Below, piece after piece: positions 1 to 8,147 of a DNA stretch of 64,000 nucleotides (position 1 is its first letter; every line of letters starts with the position of its first letter). This DNA comes from Candidatus Gastranaerophilales bacterium. Lineage in GTDB: Bacteria; Cyanobacteriota; Vampirovibrionia; Gastranaerophilales; Gastranaerophilaceae. Below the pieces are notes generated by a model. It saw only the letters and a program-made list of their open reading frames with translations, was not told where the DNA came from and did no database searches. The stretch is taken from the NCBI GenBank assembly GCA_944325835.1, contig CALVBO010000001.1, forward strand, positions 186,001 to 250,000. The letters are read 5' to 3'. The position numbers were made by a program, and so were the translations under genes.

Positions 1-52
1 CGGAAATTGCTAGTAAAACTTTAATTCTTAACAATTCTTATCTTAATAATTC
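1..52. other. AT-rich 3' flank of flippase gene
   Basis: This short stretch follows the stop codon of the minus-strand flippase gene. It contains three imperfect copies of the word AATTCTTA within about 35 bases. I see no gene or hairpin terminator in it. Confidence 0.4.
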
Positions 53-1507
53 TTAACTTTTCTGAGTCAAACGCGTGATACTCCAATATGAAGCGTGAAA
101 AATGATTAAAAGAAGAATCATTTTTAATGCCGGCAGTAAAACTAATTTATCCAGCACAAAAAATACACACAATCCGTATGGAATCAAAGAAAGAAGTATC
201 GGATTTAAAATTTCTTTCGGATACTTGATTTGTAACCCCGGAATAATGATTATCAAACTCAAAACAAGATAAAATAAATTTGCAGAAAAAGTGGCAATTC
301 CGACACCAATGAGTGAATATTTCGGGATTAATACAATATTCAAAATAATACCCAAAATCCCTGATAACAGCTTCAACACAAAATCTATCTGGGTTTTATT
401 CGCAAGGTGATATTGCAATGTTGTATAATCCGTCAGAGCAAGGAAAAATGTCCCGAATGCAAAATACGGAATTATCTTATACGCAATGTAAAAATTCGGA
501 TTTGAAGAAAAAATATGTACGTAATCCAAAGAATAAATTGACATTGTCAAAACTAACGGAAGCGCAATCAAAATGTAATACCCGACAAATTTTGAAACAA
601 TCGGCGAAACATCATAATTTTCTTCGTAAAGATTTATAATACGCGGAACCGCCGCCACAGTAATCGTTGAAAAAATAGTCATTAATAGCGGCAAAGTTAA
701 ACCGTAAGCTACCCCGACAATACCAACATCGCTAAATCCGCTGATACTGTTCATAATAAATTTATTACTTTGATTGATTATCCAGGCACTCAATGACGTT
801 GCCGCAATAGGAATACCGTATTTTACAATAGGAAATACCGAATTCCATTCAATTTTTTGCAGTTTAAAATGTTTAAGTATATCACTTTGAAAAATCAGTA
901 ATATATCCGTTAAAGTTATTGAAATCGCCATACCAAGAAGCAACGCAAGCGCTCCAAGATGATACAATTTAACAAATAGAACAGAAAGTCCAATTGTCAA
1001 AATCTGGTTTAAAATGGTCGAGAAGGTAAATGCTATGGATTTCAACTGTGCACGCAAGAGTTGAAATAGCAATGCACGTATCGCTACAGGTATAATCAAC
1101 AGTAAAATTGAAATAAAATATTTCGCTTGAATATTAAAAAAGCTGTAAAATTGCTCCCTGAACAAAAATGCAATACAAAACATTATGAACAGGTTGCTGG
1201 CAAGCATTATAACCAGTGTTGTCAAATATTTCGGGATATTATGGGTCAATTGATTCTGTCTGAAAAATCTCAAGCCCGAAAGTCCGACCCAGTCTGAAAA
1301 CAAAATACATAAAAATGAAAGCAAAGCAATTGACAACGAATATAACCCGTATTCTTCCGGAGAGAGTATACTGGTATAAACAGGCACGATAAGGGCATTC
1401 CCCAGCATACCGCAGATTTTAGACGGTGCATACTTGAATACATCCTTAAAAATCTCTTTTATCTGATATTGTTCTACATCAGCTCTTATAGCTTTTACTT
1501 CTTCCAT
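53..1507 (-). CDS. Polysaccharide (Wzx-like) flippase, MOP/MATE superfamily membrane protein
   Basis: This is a 484-residue integral membrane protein with about 12-14 hydrophobic segments along its whole length. Its N-terminal half carries an Asp-Trp-Val-Gly-Leu-Ser turn near residue 75, typical of the polysaccharide transport family. Members of this family flip lipid-linked sugars across the cytoplasmic membrane during capsule, O-antigen or wall polymer assembly. The ATG overlaps the rimO stop codon (TAATG), so the two genes are probably co-translated. No glycosyltransferase cluster surrounds it here, so the substrate cannot be named. A MATE-type drug exporter is a less likely alternative. 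Confidence 0.75.
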   Translation of the reverse strand: MEEVKAIRADVEQYQIKEIFKDVFKYAPSKICGMLGNALIVPVYTSILSPEEYGLYSLSIALLSFLCILFSDWVGLSGLRFFRQNQLTHNIPKYLTTLVIMLASNLFIMFCIAFLFREQFYSFFNIQAKYFISILLLIIPVAIRALLFQLLRAQLKSIAFTFSTILNQILTIGLSVLFVKLYHLGALALLLGMAISITLTDILLIFQSDILKHFKLQKIEWNSVFPIVKYGIPIAATSLSAWIINQSNKFIMNSISGFSDVGIVGVAYGLTLPLLMTIFSTITVAAVPRIINLYEENYDVSPIVSKFVGYYILIALPLVLTMSIYSLDYVHIFSSNPNFYIAYKIIPYFAFGTFFLALTDYTTLQYHLANKTQIDFVLKLLSGILGIILNIVLIPKYSLIGVGIATFSANLFYLVLSLIIIIPGLQIKYPKEILNPILLSLIPYGLCVFFVLDKLVLLPALKMILLLIIFHASYWSITRLTQKS

Positions 1508-2820
1508 TAATTTTCACTTTCTACTATTTCACCAAACAAGTCATATTCATCAGCTTTTGTAATTTTAACCGTTACAATATCGCCCGGACAACATTCAGAT
1601 GAAGTATTTGCGTACACCAGCCCGTCAATTTCCGGAGCATCGTATTGCGAACGCATAATTATTACACCCTCATCCGTAATTGCTTCTACTAAGCATGGAA
1701 TTAAGTCACCAATGCGTGACATATTCTTTTCTAAAGAGATAACTTTCTGCGTTTCCATGATAGATTTAAAACGCTGATGCTTAACCTTTTTAGCAATTTG
1801 AGGCTTTAATGAATAAGAGTATGTACCCTTTTCACGACAATATTCAAAAACCCCGAGTCTTTCAAATTTTGTACGCTTGATAAATTCATGCAATGAATTA
1901 AACTGTTCTTCAGTTTCACCAGGATAGCCGACAATAAAAGTCGTTCTAAGCGCAATCCCCGGAACAAGTGCACGAATTTTCACAATCAATTCATCATAAT
2001 CCATTGCCGGTCGCTTCATTGAAATCAAAAGCTTTTTATCAAAATGCTGCAACGGTAAATCCAAATATTTAACGACTTTATCACAATCACGGATTGCCAT
2101 AAGCAATTCATCAGACACAAAAGAAGGATAAGCATACATTATACGCAGCCACCCTAGCCCCTCAAGCTCGTTAAGTTCACGGAGTAAGTGAGCAAGTTTA
2201 TATTCACCGTATAAATCAATTCCGTAAGAAGTCGTATCCTGCGCTATAAGAATTATCTCTGAAACGCCCTTTGCTATTAACGATTTAGCCTCTTCTACAA
2301 TATCTTCCACAGGCCTTGAGACCTGTTTACCGCGTAATTTTGGAATTATACAGTAACCGCAGGAACAATTACAACCTTCCGCAATCTTCAAATACGCACT
2401 TGCACCTATTGTAATTTGCTGTCGCTCAACACCTTTCGGGAAAGAGTATTTAGGTGCCGGCAAAACACATTGAACGTACTCTCCGGCAACAACCCGCTCC
2501 AAGACCTCAGAAATTTTATCAAGTTCAGATATACCAATCATACCGGCAATTTCAGGAATTGCATTCTTCAATTCGTCTTTATGTTTTTGCGATAAACACC
2601 CCGCAACAATAACTTTTTTCCCCGCTTCCACCAGCTGCAAAATAGATTGAACCGACTCCTGCTCCGCATCATGGATAAATGAACAGGTATTAACAATTAC
2701 AAAGTCAGCCTCATTTTCATCAAGCGTGACTTCATATCCGTTTTTTATTAAAATACCCAGCATCCACTCCGAATCCACAAGATTCTTCGGACAGCCATGG
2801 TTTACCAGCGCTATTTTCAT
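1507..2820 (-). CDS. rimO: Ribosomal protein S12 methylthiotransferase RimO
   Basis: RimO is a radical-SAM iron-sulfur enzyme that adds a methylthio group to an aspartate of ribosomal protein S12. The 437-residue length is normal. The UPF0004 N-terminal domain carries three cluster cysteines (C10 in GCPKN, C46 in NTCSF, C75 in AGCLS). The radical-SAM CxxxCxxC motif is at C150, C154 and C157, and a TRAM domain makes up the last ~65 residues. The MKIALVNHGCPKN start is characteristic of RimO rather than MiaB. The gene ends in a one-base overlap with the downstream flippase. Confidence 0.95.
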   Translation of the reverse strand: MKIALVNHGCPKNLVDSEWMLGILIKNGYEVTLDENEADFVIVNTCSFIHDAEQESVQSILQLVEAGKKVIVAGCLSQKHKDELKNAIPEIAGMIGISELDKISEVLERVVAGEYVQCVLPAPKYSFPKGVERQQITIGASAYLKIAEGCNCSCGYCIIPKLRGKQVSRPVEDIVEEAKSLIAKGVSEIILIAQDTTSYGIDLYGEYKLAHLLRELNELEGLGWLRIMYAYPSFVSDELLMAIRDCDKVVKYLDLPLQHFDKKLLISMKRPAMDYDELIVKIRALVPGIALRTTFIVGYPGETEEQFNSLHEFIKRTKFERLGVFEYCREKGTYSYSLKPQIAKKVKHQRFKSIMETQKVISLEKNMSRIGDLIPCLVEAITDEGVIIMRSQYDAPEIDGLVYANTSSECCPGDIVTVKITKADEYDLFGEIVESEN

Positions 2821-2933
2821 AATAATCCCATGATAAAATTAATACTTAATTTATAATACTATAAAGAAAACAGGTTTCAAAATTATTTACAAATCGTAAT
2901 AGGTAAAATTATTCACTATATAATGACATTTTG

Positions 2934-2962
2934 TTGACAAATTAAACCAGATATGATAAATT
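2934..2962 (+). promoter_or_regulatory. Promoter of the small HTH gene, apparently leaderless
   Basis: A perfect TTGACA -35 box (2934-2939) is followed after 17 bases by TAAATT (2957-2962). The ATG at 2969 lies only six bases past the -10 box and has no ribosome binding site. Transcription would therefore begin at or very near the start codon. Confidence 0.5.
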
Positions 2963-2968
2963 ATATAT

Positions 2969-3205
2969 ATGGAAGATGAAATTTTATTAGATACAAAACA
3001 CCTGTTAACACAGATAAAACAAATAGCAAAAAGCGAAGGCATAAATATGACTTTGCTAAAAATAACAATTAATGCTATTTTCAACAAAGCCGACGGAATA
3101 AGAAACCTCTATAACAAAATCAACAGAAAAACGCTAAGGGTCAGCGAACTGGAAGAGATTGCCGAGGTTTTAAACTATGAAATTATATTAAGAAAGAAAA
3201 ACTAA
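2969..3205 (+). CDS. Small HTH (Cro/C1-like) DNA-binding protein
   Basis: This 78-residue protein has the shape of a compact XRE/Cro-type helix-turn-helix protein. Residues ~25-55 form a turn followed by NLYNKINRKTL, and the end reads SELEEIAEVLNYEIILRK, the usual C-terminal helix and strand of short phage-repressor-like regulators. The start has no Shine-Dalgarno sequence but sits six bases after a -10 box. It is convergent with trxB, whose end overlaps its last codons. Its target is unknown. The family call rests on pattern similarity only. Confidence 0.6.
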   Translation: MEDEILLDTKHLLTQIKQIAKSEGINMTLLKITINAIFNKADGIRNLYNKINRKTLRVSELEEIAEVLNYEIILRKKN

Positions 3206-4137
3206 ACCGGCACCTGTGCAAGAGTTTCGAGGTATTTTGCAGCATAGACGGCTCCCACTGCACCGTCTGCTGCGGCTGTAATTACCTGTCTTAAAGGAGT
3301 ATGACGCACGTCACCCACAGCGAATACACCAGGAAGCGATGTTTGCATAGTTTCATCTGTTAAAATAAACCCGCTTGCATCCTGATTAAGCTGGCCTGAA
3401 ATAAATTCAACATTCGGAGTAATGCCAATGTACGGGAAAATTCCTTCTACCGGCAGCACACCGCTTGCCCCCGTCTTAAGATTTTTCAGCACAATACCGT
3501 TTACAAGTTCCTCACCCATAATTTTTTCGACAACTGTGTCACTAATGAATTCAATTTTAGGGTTTTGCAAAACTCTTTCCTGAACAATTTTATCAGCCCT
3601 AAATGAGTCACGGCGGTGAATTAAATACACTTTAGCGGCAAATTTGGTTAGATAATGCGCTTCCTCCAGAGCCGAATTGCCCCCGCCAACGACCGCAATA
3701 ACTTTATCCTTATAAAACCCTCCGTCACAAACAGCGCAGTAACTGACACCGCGCCCTAAAAATTCTTTTTCGCCCGGAACGCCTAATTTACTTGGCTTTG
3801 CGCCTGTTGCAATAATAACAGTTTTGGCCTCAATTGTATGTTCTTTGGTCTTAATAATCTTTGGATTAGATTTAAGGTCAATAAATTCAATCTCCTGCAT
3901 AACCAGTTTTTGAACCCCGAACATATCAACATGCTCTTCAAACTTCTCCATAAGTTCAAAACCTCCAATACGCGAAAAACCCGGATAATTTTCAAGTTCA
4001 AGATAATTAGAGGGCTGACCGCCCAGAATACAGGTATCAATAATTGCTGTACTGCAAGCACTGCGACTGGAATATATCGCCGCAGACAACCCTGCCGGCC
4101 CGCCGCCTAAAATAACTGTATCAAACATTTTATTCAT
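3202..4137 (-). CDS. trxB: Thioredoxin reductase (NADPH, FAD)
   Basis: TrxB passes electrons from NADPH through FAD to thioredoxin in the cytoplasm. The 311-residue protein shows the N-terminal FAD motif GGGPAG (residues 11-16), the redox-active CAVC disulfide (C134, C137), the NADPH-binding GGGNSA segment near residue 150, and the C-terminal AVGDVR motif that contacts FAD. The ATG is preceded at a good distance by GAGGAG. It lies six bases after the secreted-protein gene upstream and probably shares its transcript. It overlaps the end of the convergent HTH gene by four bases. Confidence 0.95.
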   Translation of the reverse strand: MNKMFDTVILGGGPAGLSAAIYSSRSACSTAIIDTCILGGQPSNYLELENYPGFSRIGGFELMEKFEEHVDMFGVQKLVMQEIEFIDLKSNPKIIKTKEHTIEAKTVIIATGAKPSKLGVPGEKEFLGRGVSYCAVCDGGFYKDKVIAVVGGGNSALEEAHYLTKFAAKVYLIHRRDSFRADKIVQERVLQNPKIEFISDTVVEKIMGEELVNGIVLKNLKTGASGVLPVEGIFPYIGITPNVEFISGQLNQDASGFILTDETMQTSLPGVFAVGDVRHTPLRQVITAAADGAVGAVYAAKYLETLAQVPV

Positions 4138-4143
4138 ATCTTT

Positions 4144-4653
4144 TTACTCCTCAATCAAAGCATTATATCCTGATATTTTGTCACCATAAAGTGAATACTT
4201 GGCAGTTTGTGAATCCATTATTCTGCCATCAATCTCAGAAACAGTATTTAACCTTAAATAATTATAGCCATTGAAAGAATCCCCATCAAGATATAATTCA
4301 ACTCTATCACTCAACAATTTGTTATCATAACGCCCTTCTTTTTCAAAAACGATTTTATTTCCATTTACCTCTTTAATAGATATAGAAGCTCTCGCCCCTG
4401 AAAAAGGGTTGTCTAAAGTTATGACGGAATTGTCTTTAGAAATGTTCCACAAATCTACATTATCATTTTTGAAAACACCGTTTGCGTTCGTTTCAAGCAA
4501 TTTTGATTTAATCCTCCATGTTCCGAAAAATTTATCCGGCACCATTTCATTTAACGACACGCCGGTTTTCAGAACAATTCCCTCATCAGCGAGAACCGCC
4601 GGCTGACAAGAAAGGATTACAGATAACAATATAAATAATAAAAACAACCTCAT
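4144..4653 (-). CDS. Secreted hypothetical protein
   Basis: A 169-residue protein with an N-terminal hydrophobic signal of about 22 residues ending in a VLADE-type cleavage region. An ILSC sequence inside the signal is only a weak lipobox. The mature part is predicted to be mostly beta strand, with alternating polar and hydrophobic residues and a FFGTWRIKSK segment like small lipocalin-type folds, but no family is recognised. It lies just upstream of trxB and just downstream (minus strand) of the structured intergenic repeat at 4694-4819. Confidence 0.6.
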   Translation of the reverse strand: MRLFLLFILLSVILSCQPAVLADEGIVLKTGVSLNEMVPDKFFGTWRIKSKLLETNANGVFKNDNVDLWNISKDNSVITLDNPFSGARASISIKEVNGNKIVFEKEGRYDNKLLSDRVELYLDGDSFNGYNYLRLNTVSEIDGRIMDSQTAKYSLYGDKISGYNALIEE

Positions 4654-4693
4654 AAGGATATTTTAATGAATAAGTACGGAAATATCAAGCATG

Positions 4694-4819
4694 AATAAAG
4701 CAGTTCTTCGCCACTTCCGCCCCGCTGAACCGCGGGGCGCGCGTGGCTGCGCTGTCTAATACGTCACGAGAAAGTTTCGCTCACGTTCCTTATCGCGAAA
4801 CTTTCTATGACATAAAAAG
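4694..4819. repeat. Structured intergenic repeat, copy A
   Basis: This 126-base element matches 31530-31689 over most of its length. It contains a 7-bp hairpin (4719-4725 with 4732-4738, loop TGAACC) and a perfect 12-bp stem (4769-4780 with 4795-4806) closing a 14-base loop. Read on the minus strand it lies between pgi and the secreted-protein gene, ending about 40 bases before that gene's start. Several stem positions differ from copy B by paired changes, so the structure rather than the sequence seems to be kept. Confidence 0.7.
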
Positions 4820-4841
4820 GCGGATATTTCTATCCGCCAAT
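4816..4841 (-). terminator. Terminator of pgi
   Basis: On the minus strand an 8-bp GC-rich stem built on GGCGGATA/TATCCGCC closes a four-base loop and is followed by five T residues. It starts about 20 bases after the pgi stop codon and abuts the structured repeat, copy A. Confidence 0.75.
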
Positions 4842-4862
4842 TTTGTTATATTGTAATCGGAA

Positions 4863-6251
4863 TTATACAGTTGCCATTTTGTCTTGAAGCGCTTTTGCAG
4901 AATCTTCATAGCCTGCACGGCCCATTAGAGCGTATGTATAATTTTTAGCCTGTTCAACACCCGGTTGGTTAAAGGTGTTGATGTTATAAAGTTCACCTGC
5001 GATAGCTGTTTGAACTTCCAGCATATAGAGCAACTGTGCAACGTTATAAGCATCAACCTTATCAAGAGTAATTGTGATTGTTGGTCTTGAATAATCAGAA
5101 AGCGCAACCCTTGTTGAATCAGCTTCAGCGTTAATCAATTGATTAATAGTTTTTCCGCCAAGATAGCCGATACCGGTGTATTCAAAAATTCTAGGGATTT
5201 CAAGAGTTGTATCAAATTCTTTAACACGGATAAAGTTAATAACTTTATCGTTAGGCCCTTCGTTGTAAAGTTGAATTTGAGAGTGCTGGTCAGTAGCACC
5301 GAGAGCCTTAATCGGAGTAGGTCCAATATTAACATCGTTTCCGTTATTATCTTTATTTTTACCTAAAGATTCAGCCCAGAGTTGAACGTACCAGTCAGAA
5401 ACATATTTCAATCTGCTTGAATAAGGCATCATAACAGAAAGATTTTTACCTTTTTGAGTATCCATCAGGTAGTGAATTAACGCGTTTTGAGCTGCAATAT
5501 TTTCATTAATATTTGTATTTTTTAATGCAAGATCCATATCTTTGATACCGCTCAGCATAGCGTCGATATCCAGGCCGAGCATTGCAAAAGGCAGCAAGCC
5601 TACAGCTGAAAATACTGAAAAACGGCCGCCGACATCATCAGGAACTACGAAAGTTTTATAACCTTCCTGTTCTGCGATTTGTCTTAAAATGCCGGTTTTC
5701 TTATCAGTTGTTGCAACTACGTTATTTCTGTATTCAGCGCCCAATTCCTGTTCAAGAATGTTTTTAACAATCATAAACTGGGACATAGTTTCAGCGGTAG
5801 AACCGGATTTAGTAATAACATTTACTAAAGTTTTTTTCAAATCCAATATTTGTAACAAGCCGTTGATAGTATCAGGATCAATATTATCAAGGAAGAAAAT
5901 TCTAGGGTAATTATCTCTTTGTTCCGGAGTTAAAAGGTTCCAGAAAGGTTTCAATAAAGCTTCGGTAACAGCAATGCCGCCTAGAGCAGAACCGCCGATA
6001 CCCAAAACAAGAATGTTTTCAAATTTGCCTCTGATTTGAGATGCGAATTCTTTAACATACCAGAGAGTTTCTTCGTTGTAGCCGAGGTTCATCCATTGAA
6101 GCCATTGACCCGGTTTATCTTTTCTCTGGTTAAGGCTTGTAATAATGTTTGCAATAGTATCTCTGTAGTTTGAAAATTCCTGTTCAATATTCAAACCGTT
6201 CTGCGAACCGATTACCATTGCATCTGCATTTTTGTAGTTTAATGTAATCAT
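4863..6251 (-). CDS. pgi: Glucose-6-phosphate isomerase
   Basis: Pgi interconverts glucose 6-phosphate and fructose 6-phosphate in glycolysis. The 462-residue protein matches the shorter bacterial form. The sugar-isomerase domain contains GIGGSALGG near residue 84 and the phosphate-binding ITKSGSTAET segment near residue 147. A GRFSVFSAVGLLP segment near residue 210 matches the family signature, and the C-terminal part has the conserved ATDQHSQ region. A promoter (6297-6324) lies upstream and a terminator downstream, so it is probably a single-gene unit. Confidence 0.95.
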   Translation of the reverse strand: MITLNYKNADAMVIGSQNGLNIEQEFSNYRDTIANIITSLNQRKDKPGQWLQWMNLGYNEETLWYVKEFASQIRGKFENILVLGIGGSALGGIAVTEALLKPFWNLLTPEQRDNYPRIFFLDNIDPDTINGLLQILDLKKTLVNVITKSGSTAETMSQFMIVKNILEQELGAEYRNNVVATTDKKTGILRQIAEQEGYKTFVVPDDVGGRFSVFSAVGLLPFAMLGLDIDAMLSGIKDMDLALKNTNINENIAAQNALIHYLMDTQKGKNLSVMMPYSSRLKYVSDWYVQLWAESLGKNKDNNGNDVNIGPTPIKALGATDQHSQIQLYNEGPNDKVINFIRVKEFDTTLEIPRIFEYTGIGYLGGKTINQLINAEADSTRVALSDYSRPTITITLDKVDAYNVAQLLYMLEVQTAIAGELYNINTFNQPGVEQAKNYTYALMGRAGYEDSAKALQDKMATV

Positions 6252-6296
6252 ATTTCAGATACCCTTTCTCTTTCTTAATTAATACGTTACAAATAA

Positions 6297-6324
6297 ATTA
6301 TATATACTCAAATTTTAATTACAA
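6297..6324 (-). promoter_or_regulatory. Promoter of pgi
   Basis: On the minus strand TTGTAA (6319-6324) is followed after 16 bases by a perfect TATAAT (6297-6302). It lies about 45 bases upstream of the pgi ATG. Confidence 0.55.
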
Positions 6325-6373
6325 GAGAAAAGTGCCTAAAGTACAATAATTATTAATATAAATTAACCACTCT

Positions 6374-6628
6374 CTAATCGTGCAGGCTCATACGGGAGGA
6401 AACTTCGGCCACGATTCTTGCCACATCCGAGCCGCCAATAGAGACTTCAAGGATTAAAGAGGATACGATGAACAATGTTTCGCGGTATTCCATGGTGTCA
6501 ACGTCAATGACCGCAAGTGCAATAAAATCATCACCTACAGTAAGGAGTTTTCCGTATTCTGCACCTAATGCCCATTTGACAAAAATATACTGATTTTCAA
6601 ATTCCCTTAACTTTTCTAACAATCTCAT
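6374..6628 (-). CDS. Small hypothetical protein, possible Sm/SH3-like beta barrel
   Basis: An 84-residue soluble protein without signal or membrane segment. The central region (residues 22-65) alternates strands with turns (GKLLTVGDDFIALAVID), which resembles a small Sm- or SH3-like barrel, but no family is recognised. It lies about 50 bases downstream of another hypothetical gene on the same strand and may be co-transcribed with it. Confidence 0.55.
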   Translation of the reverse strand: MRLLEKLREFENQYIFVKWALGAEYGKLLTVGDDFIALAVIDVDTMEYRETLFIVSSLILEVSIGGSDVARIVAEVSSRMSLHD

Positions 6629-6679
6629 ATTAACAACCTTCTTATAAATATTTTAGTGATAATAGATCAAAAGTCAAAC

Positions 6680-7321
6680 TTACAGATTAAAACTTTTTCT
6701 AGCGCCTTCTTCGTGGTATAAGCCGCCGCCGCAAATAGTTTCAACAACTTTTAAAGCGAACTCACGCGGGGCATCCACCATATTTAAAAGGAAATCCCTG
6801 CTGGATAAATGTCTGATTTTCATAATAGCGTTTTGATTAACCTCCGCCGGAATGAATAATGATGCGATTTCATTATCCAATAATCTTGCCATTTCTTCAT
6901 CATGATTGGTTACACCGCTCATAATATCATTATAATTCCCTTTAATAGCCATAATACGACCGCAGAATATATGCGGACCGACTTCACGATAAAGAGCTTG
7001 CGGCTGGAAGTTACATCTTGTTGTAAAACTCATTTTATGCCATAGAATATTAACGATAATAACCGATTTTTGCGGATCTGTGTCCACATAAATATTTTGG
7101 GTTGTAACGCCGCGGGAAGAAAAGCCTTCTTTGAGTGTTTCAACAATCGCTATCAGGTTTTCATTCATATTGGCAAAAATCTTATTTGTATTAAGAGTTG
7201 CATGGCTGTAATCAAGAAACTGTTTATACATATGCGAGGACACCAGATTTACACGTTCCTGAATCAGAGCGGATTTTCTGGAGTTAGTTTCCATATTATC
7301 AAAGTTTTCGTAGTTATTCAT
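6680..7321 (-). CDS. Hypothetical cytoplasmic protein
   Basis: A 213-residue protein without signal peptide or membrane segment. The N-terminal ~65 residues are helical, the middle (residues 70-125) is strand-rich, and the C-terminus is helical again with a glycine-rich CGGGLYHEEG end. I recognise no family. It is divergent from the gene at 7497 and precedes the small gene at 6374-6628, which suggests a two-gene unit. Confidence 0.55.
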   Translation of the reverse strand: MNNYENFDNMETNSRKSALIQERVNLVSSHMYKQFLDYSHATLNTNKIFANMNENLIAIVETLKEGFSSRGVTTQNIYVDTDPQKSVIIVNILWHKMSFTTRCNFQPQALYREVGPHIFCGRIMAIKGNYNDIMSGVTNHDEEMARLLDNEIASLFIPAEVNQNAIMKIRHLSSRDFLLNMVDAPREFALKVVETICGGGLYHEEGARKSFNL

Positions 7322-7409
7322 TTATACTATGCCCTCAATAACATTTTAATACAAAACAGTTCATTATGTAAAGCAGTATTTACAAATTGTGACCATTAAA
7401 TTTTAATAC

Positions 7410-7482
7410 TGGACAAAATTTTAAAAATATGCTACAATAATCGTACCTGTTTTATTAATTTTGTCCTTATTGTTTAAACAAT
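7410..7482 (+). promoter_or_regulatory. Promoter and palindromic operator-like site for the 7497 gene
   Basis: TGGACA (7410-7415) and TACAAT (7433-7438) are spaced by 17 bases, with a TGC before the -10 box (extended -10). Downstream, within the 5' leader, lies a perfect 14-base palindrome ATTGTTTAAACAAT (7469-7482), immediately before the GAGG ribosome binding site. The palindrome could be a repressor site or a small RNA hairpin. Confidence 0.6.
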
Positions 7483-7496
7483 AGAGGATTATTTTT

Positions 7497-8114
7497 ATGG
7501 CAAAAGCTACACCGATAGTAGGTAACAGTGCTCCGGCAGCAATTCTGGCAGCCGGCGCTTCCGCATTAACTTCAATAGTTAATAAATACAAAACAAGACC
7601 ATACGATACCGGTATAAGTGTTAACGGCAACGAAATTATAAACCAGAAAGTTAACGGACATAAGATTACAACGAATTACAATCAATCAGAAGATGAACAA
7701 AATCTTATGGATTACACCAATAAAAATCTTTTGAGCGGTCTTGAAAATATTAACGTGTTCTCAGATGAACTTCAAAAAAATATCCAAAATCAGGTTAAAG
7801 CCTACACGCAACAGGGAATAAGAACTATTAATGAAACTTATAACCCGATGTTTAGAGAACTAAAAACGGATATTGCGTCAAGGTTCGGAAACATTGATAA
7901 TTCAGTCTTTCTTGATAATTTAAACGAAATTGAGAAAAACAGAACCAATGCAATCGAAACCTTAACCGAGAATATTCTGGCTAAACAATCAGAACTTTAC
8001 GAAACCGAAATGAATAACAGGTATAATTATTTAAATCAGTTATCGTCTATTAACCAGAATTTATATTCCAATATGTTTAAATTCCTACAACTTGCAGGCT
8101 ACGGCAGCAATTAA
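7497..8114 (+). CDS. Hypothetical helical protein
   Basis: A 205-residue protein. The first ~25 residues are Ala/Gly-rich and mildly hydrophobic without a clear cleavage site. Residues ~60-200 are strongly helical, rich in Asn, Gln, Glu and Leu, and likely coiled coil. The family is not recognised. A strong promoter and a GAGG ribosome binding site support it as a real, single gene. It ends at a bidirectional terminator shared with the convergent glycosidase-like gene. Confidence 0.6.
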   Translation: MAKATPIVGNSAPAAILAAGASALTSIVNKYKTRPYDTGISVNGNEIINQKVNGHKITTNYNQSEDEQNLMDYTNKNLLSGLENINVFSDELQKNIQNQVKAYTQQGIRTINETYNPMFRELKTDIASRFGNIDNSVFLDNLNEIEKNRTNAIETLTENILAKQSELYETEMNNRYNYLNQLSSINQNLYSNMFKFLQLAGYGSN

Positions 8115-8122
8115 TAGGGGAG

Positions 8123-8147
8123 AAAGGCGCGCCTGCGGCGCGCCTTT
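8123..8147. terminator. Bidirectional terminator
   Basis: A perfect 11-bp stem (8123-8133 with 8137-8147) built on GGCGCGCC with a TGC loop, with T residues on the plus side and T residues on the minus side as well. It separates two convergent genes. Confidence 0.8.
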
